DNA of 64,000 bases from Thioploca ingrica (GTDB taxonomy: Bacteria; Pseudomonadota; Gammaproteobacteria; Beggiatoales; Beggiatoaceae). The translations under genes were made by a program, and so were the position numbers. Where the stretch lies: the NCBI GenBank assembly GCA_000828835.1, contig AP014633.1:1178001-1242000 (forward strand). Direction: 5' to 3'. Shown piece by piece: positions 47,026 to 57,040 of the stretch; position 1 is the first letter of the stretch, and each line of letters starts with the position of its first letter. Below the pieces are notes generated by a model, which saw only the letters and a list, made by a program, of their open reading frames with translations, had not been told where the DNA came from and made no database searches.

Positions 47026-48600
47026 ATGAAAATTAATTTATTGAATAAGCTAACTTATCTACCTTTGGTTTTGTTATTAGGACTATTTGGGGTTACGGGT
47101 ATTCTGGGGGTGGATTTTGGGCATCAGTGGGATGAACCTATATTTTTAACTAGTCTTAAAATTTCCCTCGAAACGGGCGTCTTTTTACCACACTCATATA
47201 TTTATCCTTCGGTAAGTTACGATTTAAGCTTGTTGGGAATTGTTCCTGACATAATAGGATATTATCTTGTTAATCCTGAACCAACGGTTGGAGGCTTGAA
47301 TAAATATTTAGTTGACTCTGCCAATAGCCATGATTTTCTGTTACGGCTCCGTGTTTTGTTTTTGTTAGTCTCTTCACTCACGATTATTTGGACTTATTTA
47401 ACAGTGATATCTTGGCGAAAAAATTCATTAGAAGCCTTATTAGCTGCCGCACTGGTTGGATTATCTTGGGAAGTTGCTTACCATTCTCGTTGGATAGCTC
47501 CCAATGTCATCATGGCGCAGTTTGGAATGATGACCATCATGTTATTGTTTTTTGCGGCTAAAGCCCAAAATAATCAAAACAAAAGGTTCTGGTTAAGGTT
47601 AGCGGCGGTAGCAGCAGCGTTAGCCTGTGCTACTAAATATCAAGCGGGCTTATTTTTATTACCAGTATGGATGGGAACTTTATTTTTCACCCGAACTTTT
47701 AAAATAAAATTTATTGTTATAGTTGAAACTTTTTTTATTTTTGGTCTTGCTTATTACATTGTCTCTCCTGGAACTTTCTTGGAGGCTTACCAATCTATTC
47801 AACACTTAAAACTAGTAGCATTAATCTACAATGAAGCCGGTCATGCTGGATATACCACTCACTCTGGCTTAGAACATTTACATTTGATGGCTAACTACTT
47901 TGCTTTAGTTATATTTTCCAAATATAGCTTAATTAGTTTATTTTTTTTCATGATGAGCATAGTTGGTACAATTTACTTGATTAAAGAAAGAAAAATCATC
48001 TCCTGGGTGGCTCTTGGGTTTCCTATCCTCTATATTCTGTATCTAAGTTTGCAAATAAAGGTCATGATAGTAAGAAACCTAGTAGTGCTTATACCTTTCT
48101 TTGCTATATTTGCAGCCCGAGGCGTATTTGTTTTACAAAATCGATTCTTTAATAAGAATAGTCTCTTTCGTGCTGGCTTTGCCACATTCATTATTACTTT
48201 ATTATTGATAAATACTTTTTGGCTCATTCAATCTACTGCTTCTATTGTTAACCGACATAAAACCAATTATATCCAACAACTTGCTGAGTTTATTGAGGGA
48301 AACCAAGATAAAAGATTTCTAGTTTCTACCCAAGTATTAAATGACTTATCCTCACTTCATGGCAAAATTCCTTCTCTGGTAACGAATGTTCCAGAACAAG
48401 CTGAAATAGCGGTTTTTTATTCTTCTGAAGTGTCAAACTGGAATGCTTGGACCGCTAATCAATTCAATTACACGCTGACTTGGTTTGGTCCTGATGAAGT
48501 CAACTTTAATTATTATCCTTCCTGGGCTGGAGATAGACGCATTGTAGTGATGTCGGTTGATAAATTGCAAAATTTGGCATCTTTAATAAAATGGCAGTGA
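47026..48600 (+). CDS. Membrane glycosyltransferase of the GT39/ArnT-like type
   Basis: The 524-residue protein starts at ATG 47026 (a TTG is one codon earlier). It has about ten membrane helices, an early periplasmic HQWDEPIF motif where the Asp-Glu pair corresponds to the catalytic acid of lipid-phosphate-sugar transferases, and RWIAPNVIMAQFGMM and KYQAGLFLLPVWMG segments as in GT39/PMT_2 proteins. Such enzymes transfer a sugar from a polyprenyl-phosphate donor to protein, lipid A or a glycan. The acceptor is unknown. It stands alone between repeat-rich spacers. Confidence 0.75.
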   Translation: MKINLLNKLTYLPLVLLLGLFGVTGILGVDFGHQWDEPIFLTSLKISLETGVFLPHSYIYPSVSYDLSLLGIVPDIIGYYLVNPEPTVGGLNKYLVDSANSHDFLLRLRVLFLLVSSLTIIWTYLTVISWRKNSLEALLAAALVGLSWEVAYHSRWIAPNVIMAQFGMMTIMLLFFAAKAQNNQNKRFWLRLAAVAAALACATKYQAGLFLLPVWMGTLFFTRTFKIKFIVIVETFFIFGLAYYIVSPGTFLEAYQSIQHLKLVALIYNEAGHAGYTTHSGLEHLHLMANYFALVIFSKYSLISLFFFMMSIVGTIYLIKERKIISWVALGFPILYILYLSLQIKVMIVRNLVVLIPFFAIFAARGVFVLQNRFFNKNSLFRAGFATFIITLLLINTFWLIQSTASIVNRHKTNYIQQLAEFIEGNQDKRFLVSTQVLNDLSSLHGKIPSLVTNVPEQAEIAVFYSSEVSNWNAWTANQFNYTLTWFGPDEVNFNYYPSWAGDRRIVVMSVDKLQNLASLIKWQ

Positions 48601-48750
48601 GATAGTAATGGCGTGACACTTTTAGTGAATTGGGTTTGATTGTAACTACTTGGAAAAGTCAATTGAAATTGTATCCGGTGCCCGCTAGGTGGTGGTTTGA
48701 ACGATCTTTACATTTTATTGCTCTTTTGAAGAAAGAGAATGACTAAGCCC

Positions 48751-48823
48751 GTAGCTTGGACTATGCTACGCGAAATCTAGGAGAACCGACAACCTGGATT
48801 CCACTTCGTTTCATCCAGGCTAC
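48751..48823. repeat. REPIN related to the one at 749
   Basis: GTAGCTTGGACTATGCTACGC starts the left half. The right half, read on the minus strand, is GTAGCCTGGATGAAACGAAG followed by TGGAATCCAGG. The CCTGGAT...ATCCAGG right half is nearly the same as in the 749-827 copy. Confidence 0.55.
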
Positions 48824-48883
48824 ACGCCACTGCCGTCAATAGATGAATTACACCAAAATCACTCCATTTTTGAGCACTCCCAT

Positions 48884-51091
48884 TTAATTATCACTCCGGG
48901 TAGATAAATTATCTAAGGCACTAGGGCGTGTATGAGCTATAAGTGTTTGGACTCGTTTTTGTACTGCCGGTTGATTAAAATTGACCCGCTGATTTCGAGC
49001 TAGTTGCAAAGCTTGTTGATAATAATTAAGTGCCGCGCCGGTTTGATTGAGTTGATCTAAACTAATAGCTAAATTGTAAGCATAATCAGCTTGACTACTA
49101 TCATAACGATAAGCATCAAAATAAGCTTGTTGGGCTTGTGCCCACCGTCCTTGATTAGCATAAAGATTACCCAAACTGAAATAGATATAAGCCGATTGTG
49201 GACTCTTTTCTAATAACAATTTTAATTGACTTTCACTGCTAGTCGGTTGGTAGTTTAACGTATTGATTAAACCCACTTGAGCAGGTGGATTTTGCGGATC
49301 AGATTGCAGCACTTGCTGATAATATTGCTGAGCTAAAGTGAGATTACCATGACGAACCGCCAAGGCAGCAAAACCTAATAAGGCATCTCGATTATTGGGA
49401 TCTTGTTGCAAGATTTGGTGATAGGTGTCGTAAGCTAATTTTTCGTTACCCTGGTGAAAATTTTTATAAGCTGATGATAATTGATTATTAATTTTTTCAG
49501 TTACATTTTTATGTAAAGTGGGAATACGAGTCGGTTCAGTGACAGCGGTAGTTGATTCTGTAGGTGCTGGGGAAGAAGTACTTGGCTGGTTTTTGGGTAG
49601 GCGGATTTTAGCCGATGGTGGTGGTTGAAGTGGAGTCGATGAAGCGGTTGCATTAGCTTTTTTCGACTTTTGCTCAGTGGGCATCACGGTCATTTTAGTC
49701 GCAAATTGTTTAGCGATTTCATCCGCAATGAGCTTGGCAATTTCTGTTCTTATTTCTTTATTAGCTAATAAATTGTCAGCCGAAATGGGGGTTGTTTGCC
49801 CATGAGAAGGGTTGTTTTCAATGGAGTTTACTAGATTAACTGGGGTTTGAACCGGGGATTTACTTGACTCTGGCTCTTCAACTAGCGTCGTGGTCTGATG
49901 GGTTACTTCATGAGGTTCTGGGGGAGCACTGGGTTGAGGTTGAGTCATTATTGGTACCGATCCAGTTTGACTGGGTTGCGATAGTGCCAAGGTCGGAGAA
50001 GGATTGGGTCGTTTTTCAATAGAATCAGTCACTTTATCCACGGGAGGCGTTGATAATGCAGTGGCTTTCAACCGCTGATTTAATTGACCAAATTTTAAAG
50101 AAGAAGGCTGAATCAGTGACGATTGAGTATAATAATAGTAACTACCGCCCATTCCGAGCAATAACACGCCCAATAACCCACTTAACCACCAAGTTCGTTT
50201 GGAAGAAGTGGCTGGGGTATGTGCAGCTAAAATGCGTTGTGCTATTTCAGCAGATGGTTCAGTCGGTGATACTGTTTGCTCAGCGGGTTCAGTTTGAGTA
50301 ACTTGTTCTATTCGTACTAGTTCTTGCTCAACTTCCGGTTCTGTTCGGGTGCTGACTTCTGCTTCTAAATCGATCTCTGCTATCGTGTTGTGTTGTTTCA
50401 GTTTATTAGCAGTGGGCAATGATAAAAACCAATTCTTAGCTTGATGCTTGGATGAACTCAGCGAAATTGAAGAGGTCAATGCTGAGGGTTCTTGAGAAAT
50501 TTCTTGGTCGAGTTGTTTAAATTCATTGAATTGTTGTTCTGGAGTCGCTTCATCAGTAGTGATTTCTTCTCGAGTTTCTTCAAGCTGCGGTTGAACGAAT
50601 TCTTGCTCATCATAATCAATAAATTCATTAACTTGAGGTGATTTTTCCGTCGGGATAGTCGCTTCCTCAATACTCGGATTTTCCAGTTCTTCTAGATCTT
50701 TTTGAAATTCAGGAAGAAATTCATCATCCCACGAATTTTTTTCTTTTTCTTCAATAGGATATTCTTTAAACTCCGCTAAGAATGGATCATGGGTTTCGGT
50801 TATTAAAGAAAAATCATTCTGTTCTTCAGGGATAGGTGTTGGTTCCGTTAAGGTAGTGGCGGCTATTTCTTCATCATCAGTCACCTCGATAAAAACTAAT
50901 TCCTCTTCTTCTTCATCAATAATGAGTAAATCCTTGGCTTCGTTGGGCGCAAGAGAATCCTTGGCTTCAGTAATAGCCGATGAATTTTGGCTGTCATTCG
51001 ATGAATTTTGGCCAGCATTTAAAGTAGTAGCAACGACTTGTTTTTTTTTAGCTTCATCGGCTTTTTTCAAAGCATCCATGAGTAAGCTCAT
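48884..51091 (-). CDS. Membrane-anchored TPR protein with long acidic linker
   Basis: I chose ATG 51091, which has an AGGA ribosome site and gives MSLLMDALKKADEAKKKQ, a start seen in many gammaproteobacterial TPR proteins of secretion or pilus type. The frame upstream to 51151 is probably non-coding. Residues about 20-290 are Glu/Thr/Pro-rich and disordered. One membrane helix follows at about 295-315 (WWLSGLLGVLLLGMGGSYYYY), then a Pro/Ser/Thr-rich stretch, and at about 560-700 four TPR units (NLTLAQQYYQQVLQSDPQNPP, IYFSLGNLYANQGRWAQAQQAY). So the TPRs are periplasmic. MshN-like or secretin-assembly functions are possible but unproven. Confidence 0.72.
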   Translation of the reverse strand: MSLLMDALKKADEAKKKQVVATTLNAGQNSSNDSQNSSAITEAKDSLAPNEAKDLLIIDEEEEELVFIEVTDDEEIAATTLTEPTPIPEEQNDFSLITETHDPFLAEFKEYPIEEKEKNSWDDEFLPEFQKDLEELENPSIEEATIPTEKSPQVNEFIDYDEQEFVQPQLEETREEITTDEATPEQQFNEFKQLDQEISQEPSALTSSISLSSSKHQAKNWFLSLPTANKLKQHNTIAEIDLEAEVSTRTEPEVEQELVRIEQVTQTEPAEQTVSPTEPSAEIAQRILAAHTPATSSKRTWWLSGLLGVLLLGMGGSYYYYTQSSLIQPSSLKFGQLNQRLKATALSTPPVDKVTDSIEKRPNPSPTLALSQPSQTGSVPIMTQPQPSAPPEPHEVTHQTTTLVEEPESSKSPVQTPVNLVNSIENNPSHGQTTPISADNLLANKEIRTEIAKLIADEIAKQFATKMTVMPTEQKSKKANATASSTPLQPPPSAKIRLPKNQPSTSSPAPTESTTAVTEPTRIPTLHKNVTEKINNQLSSAYKNFHQGNEKLAYDTYHQILQQDPNNRDALLGFAALAVRHGNLTLAQQYYQQVLQSDPQNPPAQVGLINTLNYQPTSSESQLKLLLEKSPQSAYIYFSLGNLYANQGRWAQAQQAYFDAYRYDSSQADYAYNLAISLDQLNQTGAALNYYQQALQLARNQRVNFNQPAVQKRVQTLIAHTRPSALDNLSTRSDN

Positions 51092-51301
51092 GAGAAGATT
51101 CCTCAAAACTGAAAAATTAAGTAGAACCAATAAGTTGGTTTTAATCTGCACTTTGAATAATTGAGGTTACGTGTTCCTCCGTCTCACCTTTGCCAAAGGC
51201 AGGTATAGCCGTTATGCGTAACCTGAGTTAACTAAGCTGAAAAACAAATACGGCTCATTTTATAAGCATAGCAAATTGTTAGCGCCTGGTTATGGAATCA
51301 T

Positions 51302-53086
51302 TTAACTGCTGGAAATATCTTTATGAGAATAGCACTGTAATAAAGCTTGGGCTAATTCTTCCTCACGAATCGGTTTACTCAAATAGTCATCCATACCGGC
51401 GGCTAAACAAATTTCTCGATCGCCTTGCATCGCATTAGCCGTCATCGCAATAATCCAAGGACGTGGTTTACCTGACCATTCTTTAATAATTTGGCGAGTG
51501 GCAGTCAGTCCATCCATTTCTGGCATTTGAATATCCATGAAAATAATATCATAAGAATGGCGTTGTAAAGCAGTTAATACCTCTAAACCATTACTAACCA
51601 CATCAACCACTTCATGACCTAATTTCTTTAGAAGTAATAAGGCTACCTTTTGATTGACTAAATTATCTTCTGCTAACAAAATTTTTAATGGGTTTGAGTT
51701 TAAGATAGTTTTGGGTAGTGAGTGAGTCGTCGCTGTCGGTGGTAAAGGCGTGGTATGAGCCGGAGGAGTAAACAGTTCAATTAATACTTCATAAAGTTTA
51801 ATCGGTTTAATCGGTTTAGATAAGCAAGCGACAATATTCGGTTGATTTTGCTGAATATGATAAATCGGTACTAATAAAATTAAGGGCAACCTTTTTTTTT
51901 GAAATTTAGTCATTTTTTCAAGCAAAATGAGATCTTTATTTTCTGGTGAGGACATTTCAACAATAATGACATCCCATTGTGGGTTCTGACGTAAGGCGCC
52001 AAACACTTCGAGCAAAGTCGTTGCAATCTGCGATTTCATTCCCCAACGTTTAGTTTGTTGTTTTAATAACATACAGTTGGTCTTATTGGAACTACTAATC
52101 AGTAACCGTTTATTGAGTAAATGAGGATGTTTACGAGTTAAATGAGCGTAGTGTTCGCTATAGCTTGCTTGAGTAACAATCGTGACGTGAAAAGTTGAAC
52201 CCGTACCCACTTCACTCTCAACCCAAATTTGTCCACCCATCATCTGGCTTAGACGTTGACTAATCACTAATCCAAGTCCCGTACCACCGTACTTGCGCGT
52301 GATGGAAGCATCTACTTGACTAAAGGATTGAAAAATTGTATTAACTCGCTCCGGAGGAATTCCAATACCGGTGTCTTTAACCGCAAAATGTAATTCATAT
52401 TCGGTGTAGTCAGTGGATTTTTCGCTAGGACTATTTTCTTCTGCTGATAACGGATAAGCGGATACCGAGACGACGACTTCACCACCATGGGGGGTAAATT
52501 TGACGGCATTACTCAGCAAATTGCCTAATATTTGTCGCAACCGCGTCACATCACTGACTACGATTTCCGGGGTATCATTGGCGATTAAATAAGCTAAATT
52601 AATTTGTTTTTGAGCGGCGGCGGGTGCTAATAAATCGAGTGATTCTTCTATACATTGGCGTAAATCAATGGGTTGACTTTCGAGATCTAATTTACCCGCT
52701 TCAATTTTAGAGAAATCAAGAATATCATTGACCAGCGCCAGGAGTACTTCACCACTGGTTCGAATGGTATCAACATAATCTCGTTGCACATAGGTCAGCG
52801 GCGTATCTGATAACAAGTTCGTCATGCCGATAATCCCATTTAAGGGGGTACGAATCTCATGACTCATATTAGCGAGAAACTGTGACTTCGCTCGAGAAGC
52901 CTCCTCTGCAATTTCTCGAGCAGTCAGTAATTGACTTTCAATCGCATCAGCATGCTCAGTGGTCGTTTCCAGCATGATTTCTAGATTGGCTTTTTCGCTT
53001 CTGAGTGTTTCTAGCAGGTGCTGCAATTGTTCTATTTCTACAAGAAGTTGTTCTTTAGTTGATTTTTTGATTGGCATGACGATCAT
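51302..53086 (-). CDS. Hybrid histidine kinase with a pseudo-receiver and a receiver
   Basis: The 594-residue protein has no membrane segment. A coiled coil (residues 5-60) leads to a HisKA domain with the phospho-acceptor His in NMSHEIRTPLNG (about residue 74) and a HATPase domain ending GGTGLGLVISQRLSQMMGG. From about 327 to 440 comes a receiver-like domain with Glu in the phospho-Asp position (VIIVEMSSP, about residue 375). The true receiver (about 465-585) has AEDN, MDIQMPEMDGL and a C-terminal YLSKPI. A second start at residue 4 is possible. It is divergent from the CHASE kinase beginning at 53273. The input signal must come through the coiled coil. Confidence 0.9.
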   Translation of the reverse strand: MIVMPIKKSTKEQLLVEIEQLQHLLETLRSEKANLEIMLETTTEHADAIESQLLTAREIAEEASRAKSQFLANMSHEIRTPLNGIIGMTNLLSDTPLTYVQRDYVDTIRTSGEVLLALVNDILDFSKIEAGKLDLESQPIDLRQCIEESLDLLAPAAAQKQINLAYLIANDTPEIVVSDVTRLRQILGNLLSNAVKFTPHGGEVVVSVSAYPLSAEENSPSEKSTDYTEYELHFAVKDTGIGIPPERVNTIFQSFSQVDASITRKYGGTGLGLVISQRLSQMMGGQIWVESEVGTGSTFHVTIVTQASYSEHYAHLTRKHPHLLNKRLLISSSNKTNCMLLKQQTKRWGMKSQIATTLLEVFGALRQNPQWDVIIVEMSSPENKDLILLEKMTKFQKKRLPLILLVPIYHIQQNQPNIVACLSKPIKPIKLYEVLIELFTPPAHTTPLPPTATTHSLPKTILNSNPLKILLAEDNLVNQKVALLLLKKLGHEVVDVVSNGLEVLTALQRHSYDIIFMDIQMPEMDGLTATRQIIKEWSGKPRPWIIAMTANAMQGDREICLAAGMDDYLSKPIREEELAQALLQCYSHKDISSS

Positions 53087-53272
53087 CTATTTTAATGGAT
53101 CGGTTTATTCCCATTCGATAATTCAGCTAACAGTATGACGATCTCTTCCTCTCTCCTTATTGAGTTCAATTCGGTTTTCTTGGATTAAAATGAAAATTGA
53201 TTGTTAACGATAATATAATATTAATTTATTTTTTCCATAACTTTGACCCAAGCGGTTTGGTATGAATATCCT

Positions 53273-56200
53273 ATGAGTTCCTCTAATAAATTTTATCAAC
53301 GTCACCCATGGCGATGGCATACTTTCTTACCGTGGTTAATCTTTTTCATGACGATGGCAGGAACGATGGGGATATGGCATACATTACAACACACTATTTA
53401 TCAACACCATTATGCGCAATTTGAAGAGCGAATAGCACAAATCAAGACCACTATTTCTCATCGTTTTTATGCCTATGAACAAATGCTACGTGGAATCGAA
53501 TCTTTATTTGCTGCTGTTCCGGTGGTGACTTATCCGGTCTGGTATAAATATGTTAGCTATCTCCAGGGACAAAATGACTATCCTCAGTTTACCAGCATTT
53601 TCTTTGCTAAATATATATTAGACAAGGAAAAAGATAAATATACTACGCCGATTCAAACGCCCAGAGTTTCTCATTATACCGTTCAACCTTCCGGAAAACG
53701 TCCTGAATATCTGCCCATTGTTTACCAAAAATCATTCACCGCCATTGATTTAAAAAATGGCTTTGATTTGCTCACTGATTCCAACCAGCGTGCGGCTATA
53801 GAACGTGCTCGTGATACCGCTCTGCCAAGTCTTACTAAGCAAATACAATGGCTTATTCCCAATCAGCAAGAAAAAACCACCGGCTTTTTTCTGTATCTGC
53901 CGCTCTATTATCAACGGAGTACTTCTTTTAAGACAGTGACTACCCGTAGAGCCGATTTCTTTGGAGTGATATTGGTTTCATTCAGTATGGATGAATTTAT
54001 TCATGATCATTTGAATCGCTATTCTGATATCGCTGTTACGATTCATGATAGCGAGCCTCAGTACTTAGAAAATCAAGTTGATAACAATCAATTAACTTAT
54101 AATCCTATTCATCCCTATTTTTTCAAAGTGATTTACTTAGAAATAGGTGGTCAGTTATGGCAAATTCGCTTGGTTACTTTACCCCATTCTAATACCATAG
54201 CTTATCACCAAATCCAGTATGGCGTATTTATCAGTGGTCTAATAATGAGTTTATTATTAGCGGGTATGACGGGGTCATTTATAAAAACGCGTCGAATCAA
54301 TAGCCGCTTACAAACAGAAATTAATAAAAGAATCCGCCTGGAAAAAAGATTACGTAATCGAGAAAAATTACTGCGTTTAGTCATAGACAGTATCCCACAA
54401 TATATTTTCTGGAAAGACCTTAATCAAGTTTACTTAGGTTGTAATCAACATTTTGCCACCCTGACCGGTGCCGGTTCACCCGCACAAATTGTCGGTAAAA
54501 CCGATAGTGAAATAACCTGGCCAGTGAAAAATTACCAGAATTTTCATTCGGTTATTCAGCAAGTACTCGCAAGAAATTCCCCAGAATACCACACCATTGA
54601 AATTTTACAATTGGAAGGTAAACCACCTCAATGGCTAGATATTCATCTGATTTCTTTACAAGATTGTGAGAGTCAAATAATGGGTATTTTAGTGACATTT
54701 GCCGATATTACTGAACAAAAATTAGCGGAACAAGCCCTAAAACAAGCGCATTTGGAATTACATCAATTCAAAACCACTTTGGATATGGCGCCAGATGGTG
54801 TGTTTATCCGTGAAGCCGATACCTTAAAACTTTCTTATGTCAATCAGGGCATGACGAAACTATTTGGCTATACGGAAACGGAATTATTGCAAACCATGCC
54901 CGGTGCTTTCAACCCAGAAATTTCTGAACAACAGTTGTCAACCTTACTTAATTCTTTACGTAATGGTTCGCAACCCGCCATTACCTTTGAAACGGTACGT
55001 CAGCATCAAAATGGGAGCGTGATTCCGATAGAAATTTCTTTGCAATATATTGAAGTACCTGAACAACTAAGCCGATTCATTGGGATTGTCCGTGATATTA
55101 CCGAACGCAAACAGGCTCAAACTTTACTACAACAAGCTATCGAAACCGTAGCACAAGTGAATATTGAACTCAGCCAGTTTAAAATGACTTTAGACATGAC
55201 CTTAGATATCGTGTTAATGCGGGATGCCAATACCTTAAAATTCACTTATGCTAATCAAGGTGCAGTCAAACAACTGGGTTACACTCAAGCGGAACTATTA
55301 CAACTCACGCCAGTCCAATTGACGCCAGAATTTACTCCAGATAGTTTACGAGCCTGGCTTGCTCCACTGGTGACTGGTTCTCAATCCGCCATGACTTTTG
55401 AAACCGTTGCGCAACATAAAGCCGGACACCTGATTCCGGTAGAAATTTTTGTTCAATATATTAAAGTTCCGGGTGTCGATCGATTTATCTCCATTGCTCG
55501 CGATATTACTGAACGTAAACAAGCCGAAATCGCTTTATTACAAGCCAAAAAATTAGCCGAAAGTGCTAAACAAGAAGCAGAGATTGCCAATCGAGCTAAA
55601 AGTATTTTTCTGGCTAATATGAGCCATGAACTTCGCACCCCACTCAATAGCATTTTAGGCTATGCGCAAATCTTGAGTCGTGACTCACAATTAACCGCTA
55701 AACAACAAGAAGGAGTCGATATTATTCAACGCAGTGGTGATTACCTGTTAACGTTGATTAATGACATTTTGGATTTAGCTAAAATTGAAGCCGGTAAAAT
55801 TGAACTATGGCTCACTGACTTTAACTTTATTCACTTTATTCAAAGTATTACTGATTTATTTTCGTGGCGCGCCCAACAAAAAGGTATTTCTTTTCGTTAT
55901 GAAGCACTTTCCCATCTACCCAAAGGGGTTCGCACCGATGAAAAACGCTTACGCCAAATTTTAATTAATTTATTAGGTAACGCCATTAAATTTACCGACA
56001 AAGGGGGCGTGACTTTAAAAATGGGTTACCATAATCAAAGAATTCGTTTTCAGATTGAAGACACCGGAATTGGGATTGCTCCCGATGAATTAGATAGAAT
56101 TTTTACGCCTTTTCAACAAGTCGGTGATCCACATTATTGGGCGCAAGGGACGGGTTTAGGTTTAGCTATCACCAAAAATTTAATTGAAATTATGGGTGGA

Positions 56201-56992
56201 AAGTTAGCGGTTGAAAGTACTTTTCAGCGAGGCAGTACCTTTTGGTTTGCTTTAGATTTGCCGGACGTTTCTGACCTGATGAAAAAAGAACCCCATGAAC
56301 TTCAGGTTATCATTGGTTTTGAAGGAACTGCACGTAAAATTTTGGTGGTCGATGACAAATGGGAAAATCGTTCTGTCATTATTAATCTGTTAACGCCACT
56401 GGGTTTTGAGATCATTGAAGCCAACCACGGTCAAGAAGGCTTAACTAAAGCACAAGCGCTCATACCCGATTTAATCATAACCGACTTAGTCATGCCGGTA
56501 TTAGATGGTTTTGAATTGATTCGGCAACTCAGAAAAATACCGCAACTTAAAAAAATACCCATTATTGTCGTCTCGGCGAGTGTTTTTGAGACTGATCAAC
56601 TACAGAGCTTTCAAGCCGGTTGCGATGATTTTCTAGCTAAACCGATTCGAGCTGATATTTTATTAGATCGATTACAAAACTATTTAAATCTACAATGGAT
56701 TTATGAACCCATTGCTCCGCCAACGACCAGCGGCGTTAATATGAAACCAGTGAATCATTCGGTTACTTTAATTACGCCACCATTAGCACAATTGGTAACA
56801 CTTTATGATTTAGCTATGCAAGGAGATATTAGCGGGATTATGGCAGAAATAGATAAACTAGAACCCGTTGAGCCGCAATGGGTATCTTTTTGTCGCCAAA
56901 TTCGCCAATTAGCCAAAAATTTTGAAGAAGAAAAAATTTGTCAATTACTTGAACAATATATGAATGACCTTGGCGCTCAACCACCGAATTAG
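53273..56992 (+). CDS. CHASE-PAS-PAS-PAS hybrid histidine kinase
   Basis: ATG 53273 is preferred to the TTG ten codons earlier. A membrane helix (about residues 14-40), a periplasmic CHASE domain (RFYAYEQMLRGIESLFAA, YVSYLQG) and a second helix (about 315-336) form the sensor. Three PAS modules follow (about 368-490, 505-625 and 640-745, the last two near duplicates that share TLDM and ITFETV/MTFETV). HisKA has NMSHELRTPLNS (His about 783), HATPase ends GTGLGLAITKNLIEIMGG, and the receiver (about 1020-1140) has VVDD, TDLVMPVLDGFEL and FLAKPI. CHASE domains bind small extracellular ligands, often cytokinin-like in plants, but the ligand here is unknown. Confidence 0.92.
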   Translation: MSSSNKFYQRHPWRWHTFLPWLIFFMTMAGTMGIWHTLQHTIYQHHYAQFEERIAQIKTTISHRFYAYEQMLRGIESLFAAVPVVTYPVWYKYVSYLQGQNDYPQFTSIFFAKYILDKEKDKYTTPIQTPRVSHYTVQPSGKRPEYLPIVYQKSFTAIDLKNGFDLLTDSNQRAAIERARDTALPSLTKQIQWLIPNQQEKTTGFFLYLPLYYQRSTSFKTVTTRRADFFGVILVSFSMDEFIHDHLNRYSDIAVTIHDSEPQYLENQVDNNQLTYNPIHPYFFKVIYLEIGGQLWQIRLVTLPHSNTIAYHQIQYGVFISGLIMSLLLAGMTGSFIKTRRINSRLQTEINKRIRLEKRLRNREKLLRLVIDSIPQYIFWKDLNQVYLGCNQHFATLTGAGSPAQIVGKTDSEITWPVKNYQNFHSVIQQVLARNSPEYHTIEILQLEGKPPQWLDIHLISLQDCESQIMGILVTFADITEQKLAEQALKQAHLELHQFKTTLDMAPDGVFIREADTLKLSYVNQGMTKLFGYTETELLQTMPGAFNPEISEQQLSTLLNSLRNGSQPAITFETVRQHQNGSVIPIEISLQYIEVPEQLSRFIGIVRDITERKQAQTLLQQAIETVAQVNIELSQFKMTLDMTLDIVLMRDANTLKFTYANQGAVKQLGYTQAELLQLTPVQLTPEFTPDSLRAWLAPLVTGSQSAMTFETVAQHKAGHLIPVEIFVQYIKVPGVDRFISIARDITERKQAEIALLQAKKLAESAKQEAEIANRAKSIFLANMSHELRTPLNSILGYAQILSRDSQLTAKQQEGVDIIQRSGDYLLTLINDILDLAKIEAGKIELWLTDFNFIHFIQSITDLFSWRAQQKGISFRYEALSHLPKGVRTDEKRLRQILINLLGNAIKFTDKGGVTLKMGYHNQRIRFQIEDTGIGIAPDELDRIFTPFQQVGDPHYWAQGTGLGLAITKNLIEIMGGKLAVESTFQRGSTFWFALDLPDVSDLMKKEPHELQVIIGFEGTARKILVVDDKWENRSVIINLLTPLGFEIIEANHGQEGLTKAQALIPDLIITDLVMPVLDGFELIRQLRKIPQLKKIPIIVVSASVFETDQLQSFQAGCDDFLAKPIRADILLDRLQNYLNLQWIYEPIAPPTTSGVNMKPVNHSVTLITPPLAQLVTLYDLAMQGDISGIMAEIDKLEPVEPQWVSFCRQIRQLAKNFEEEKICQLLEQYMNDLGAQPPN

Positions 56993-57040
56993 TCGCACCG
57001 CCATCAACTTAAGCGATTTGCAAGGTTAAGCCACCGGTGA

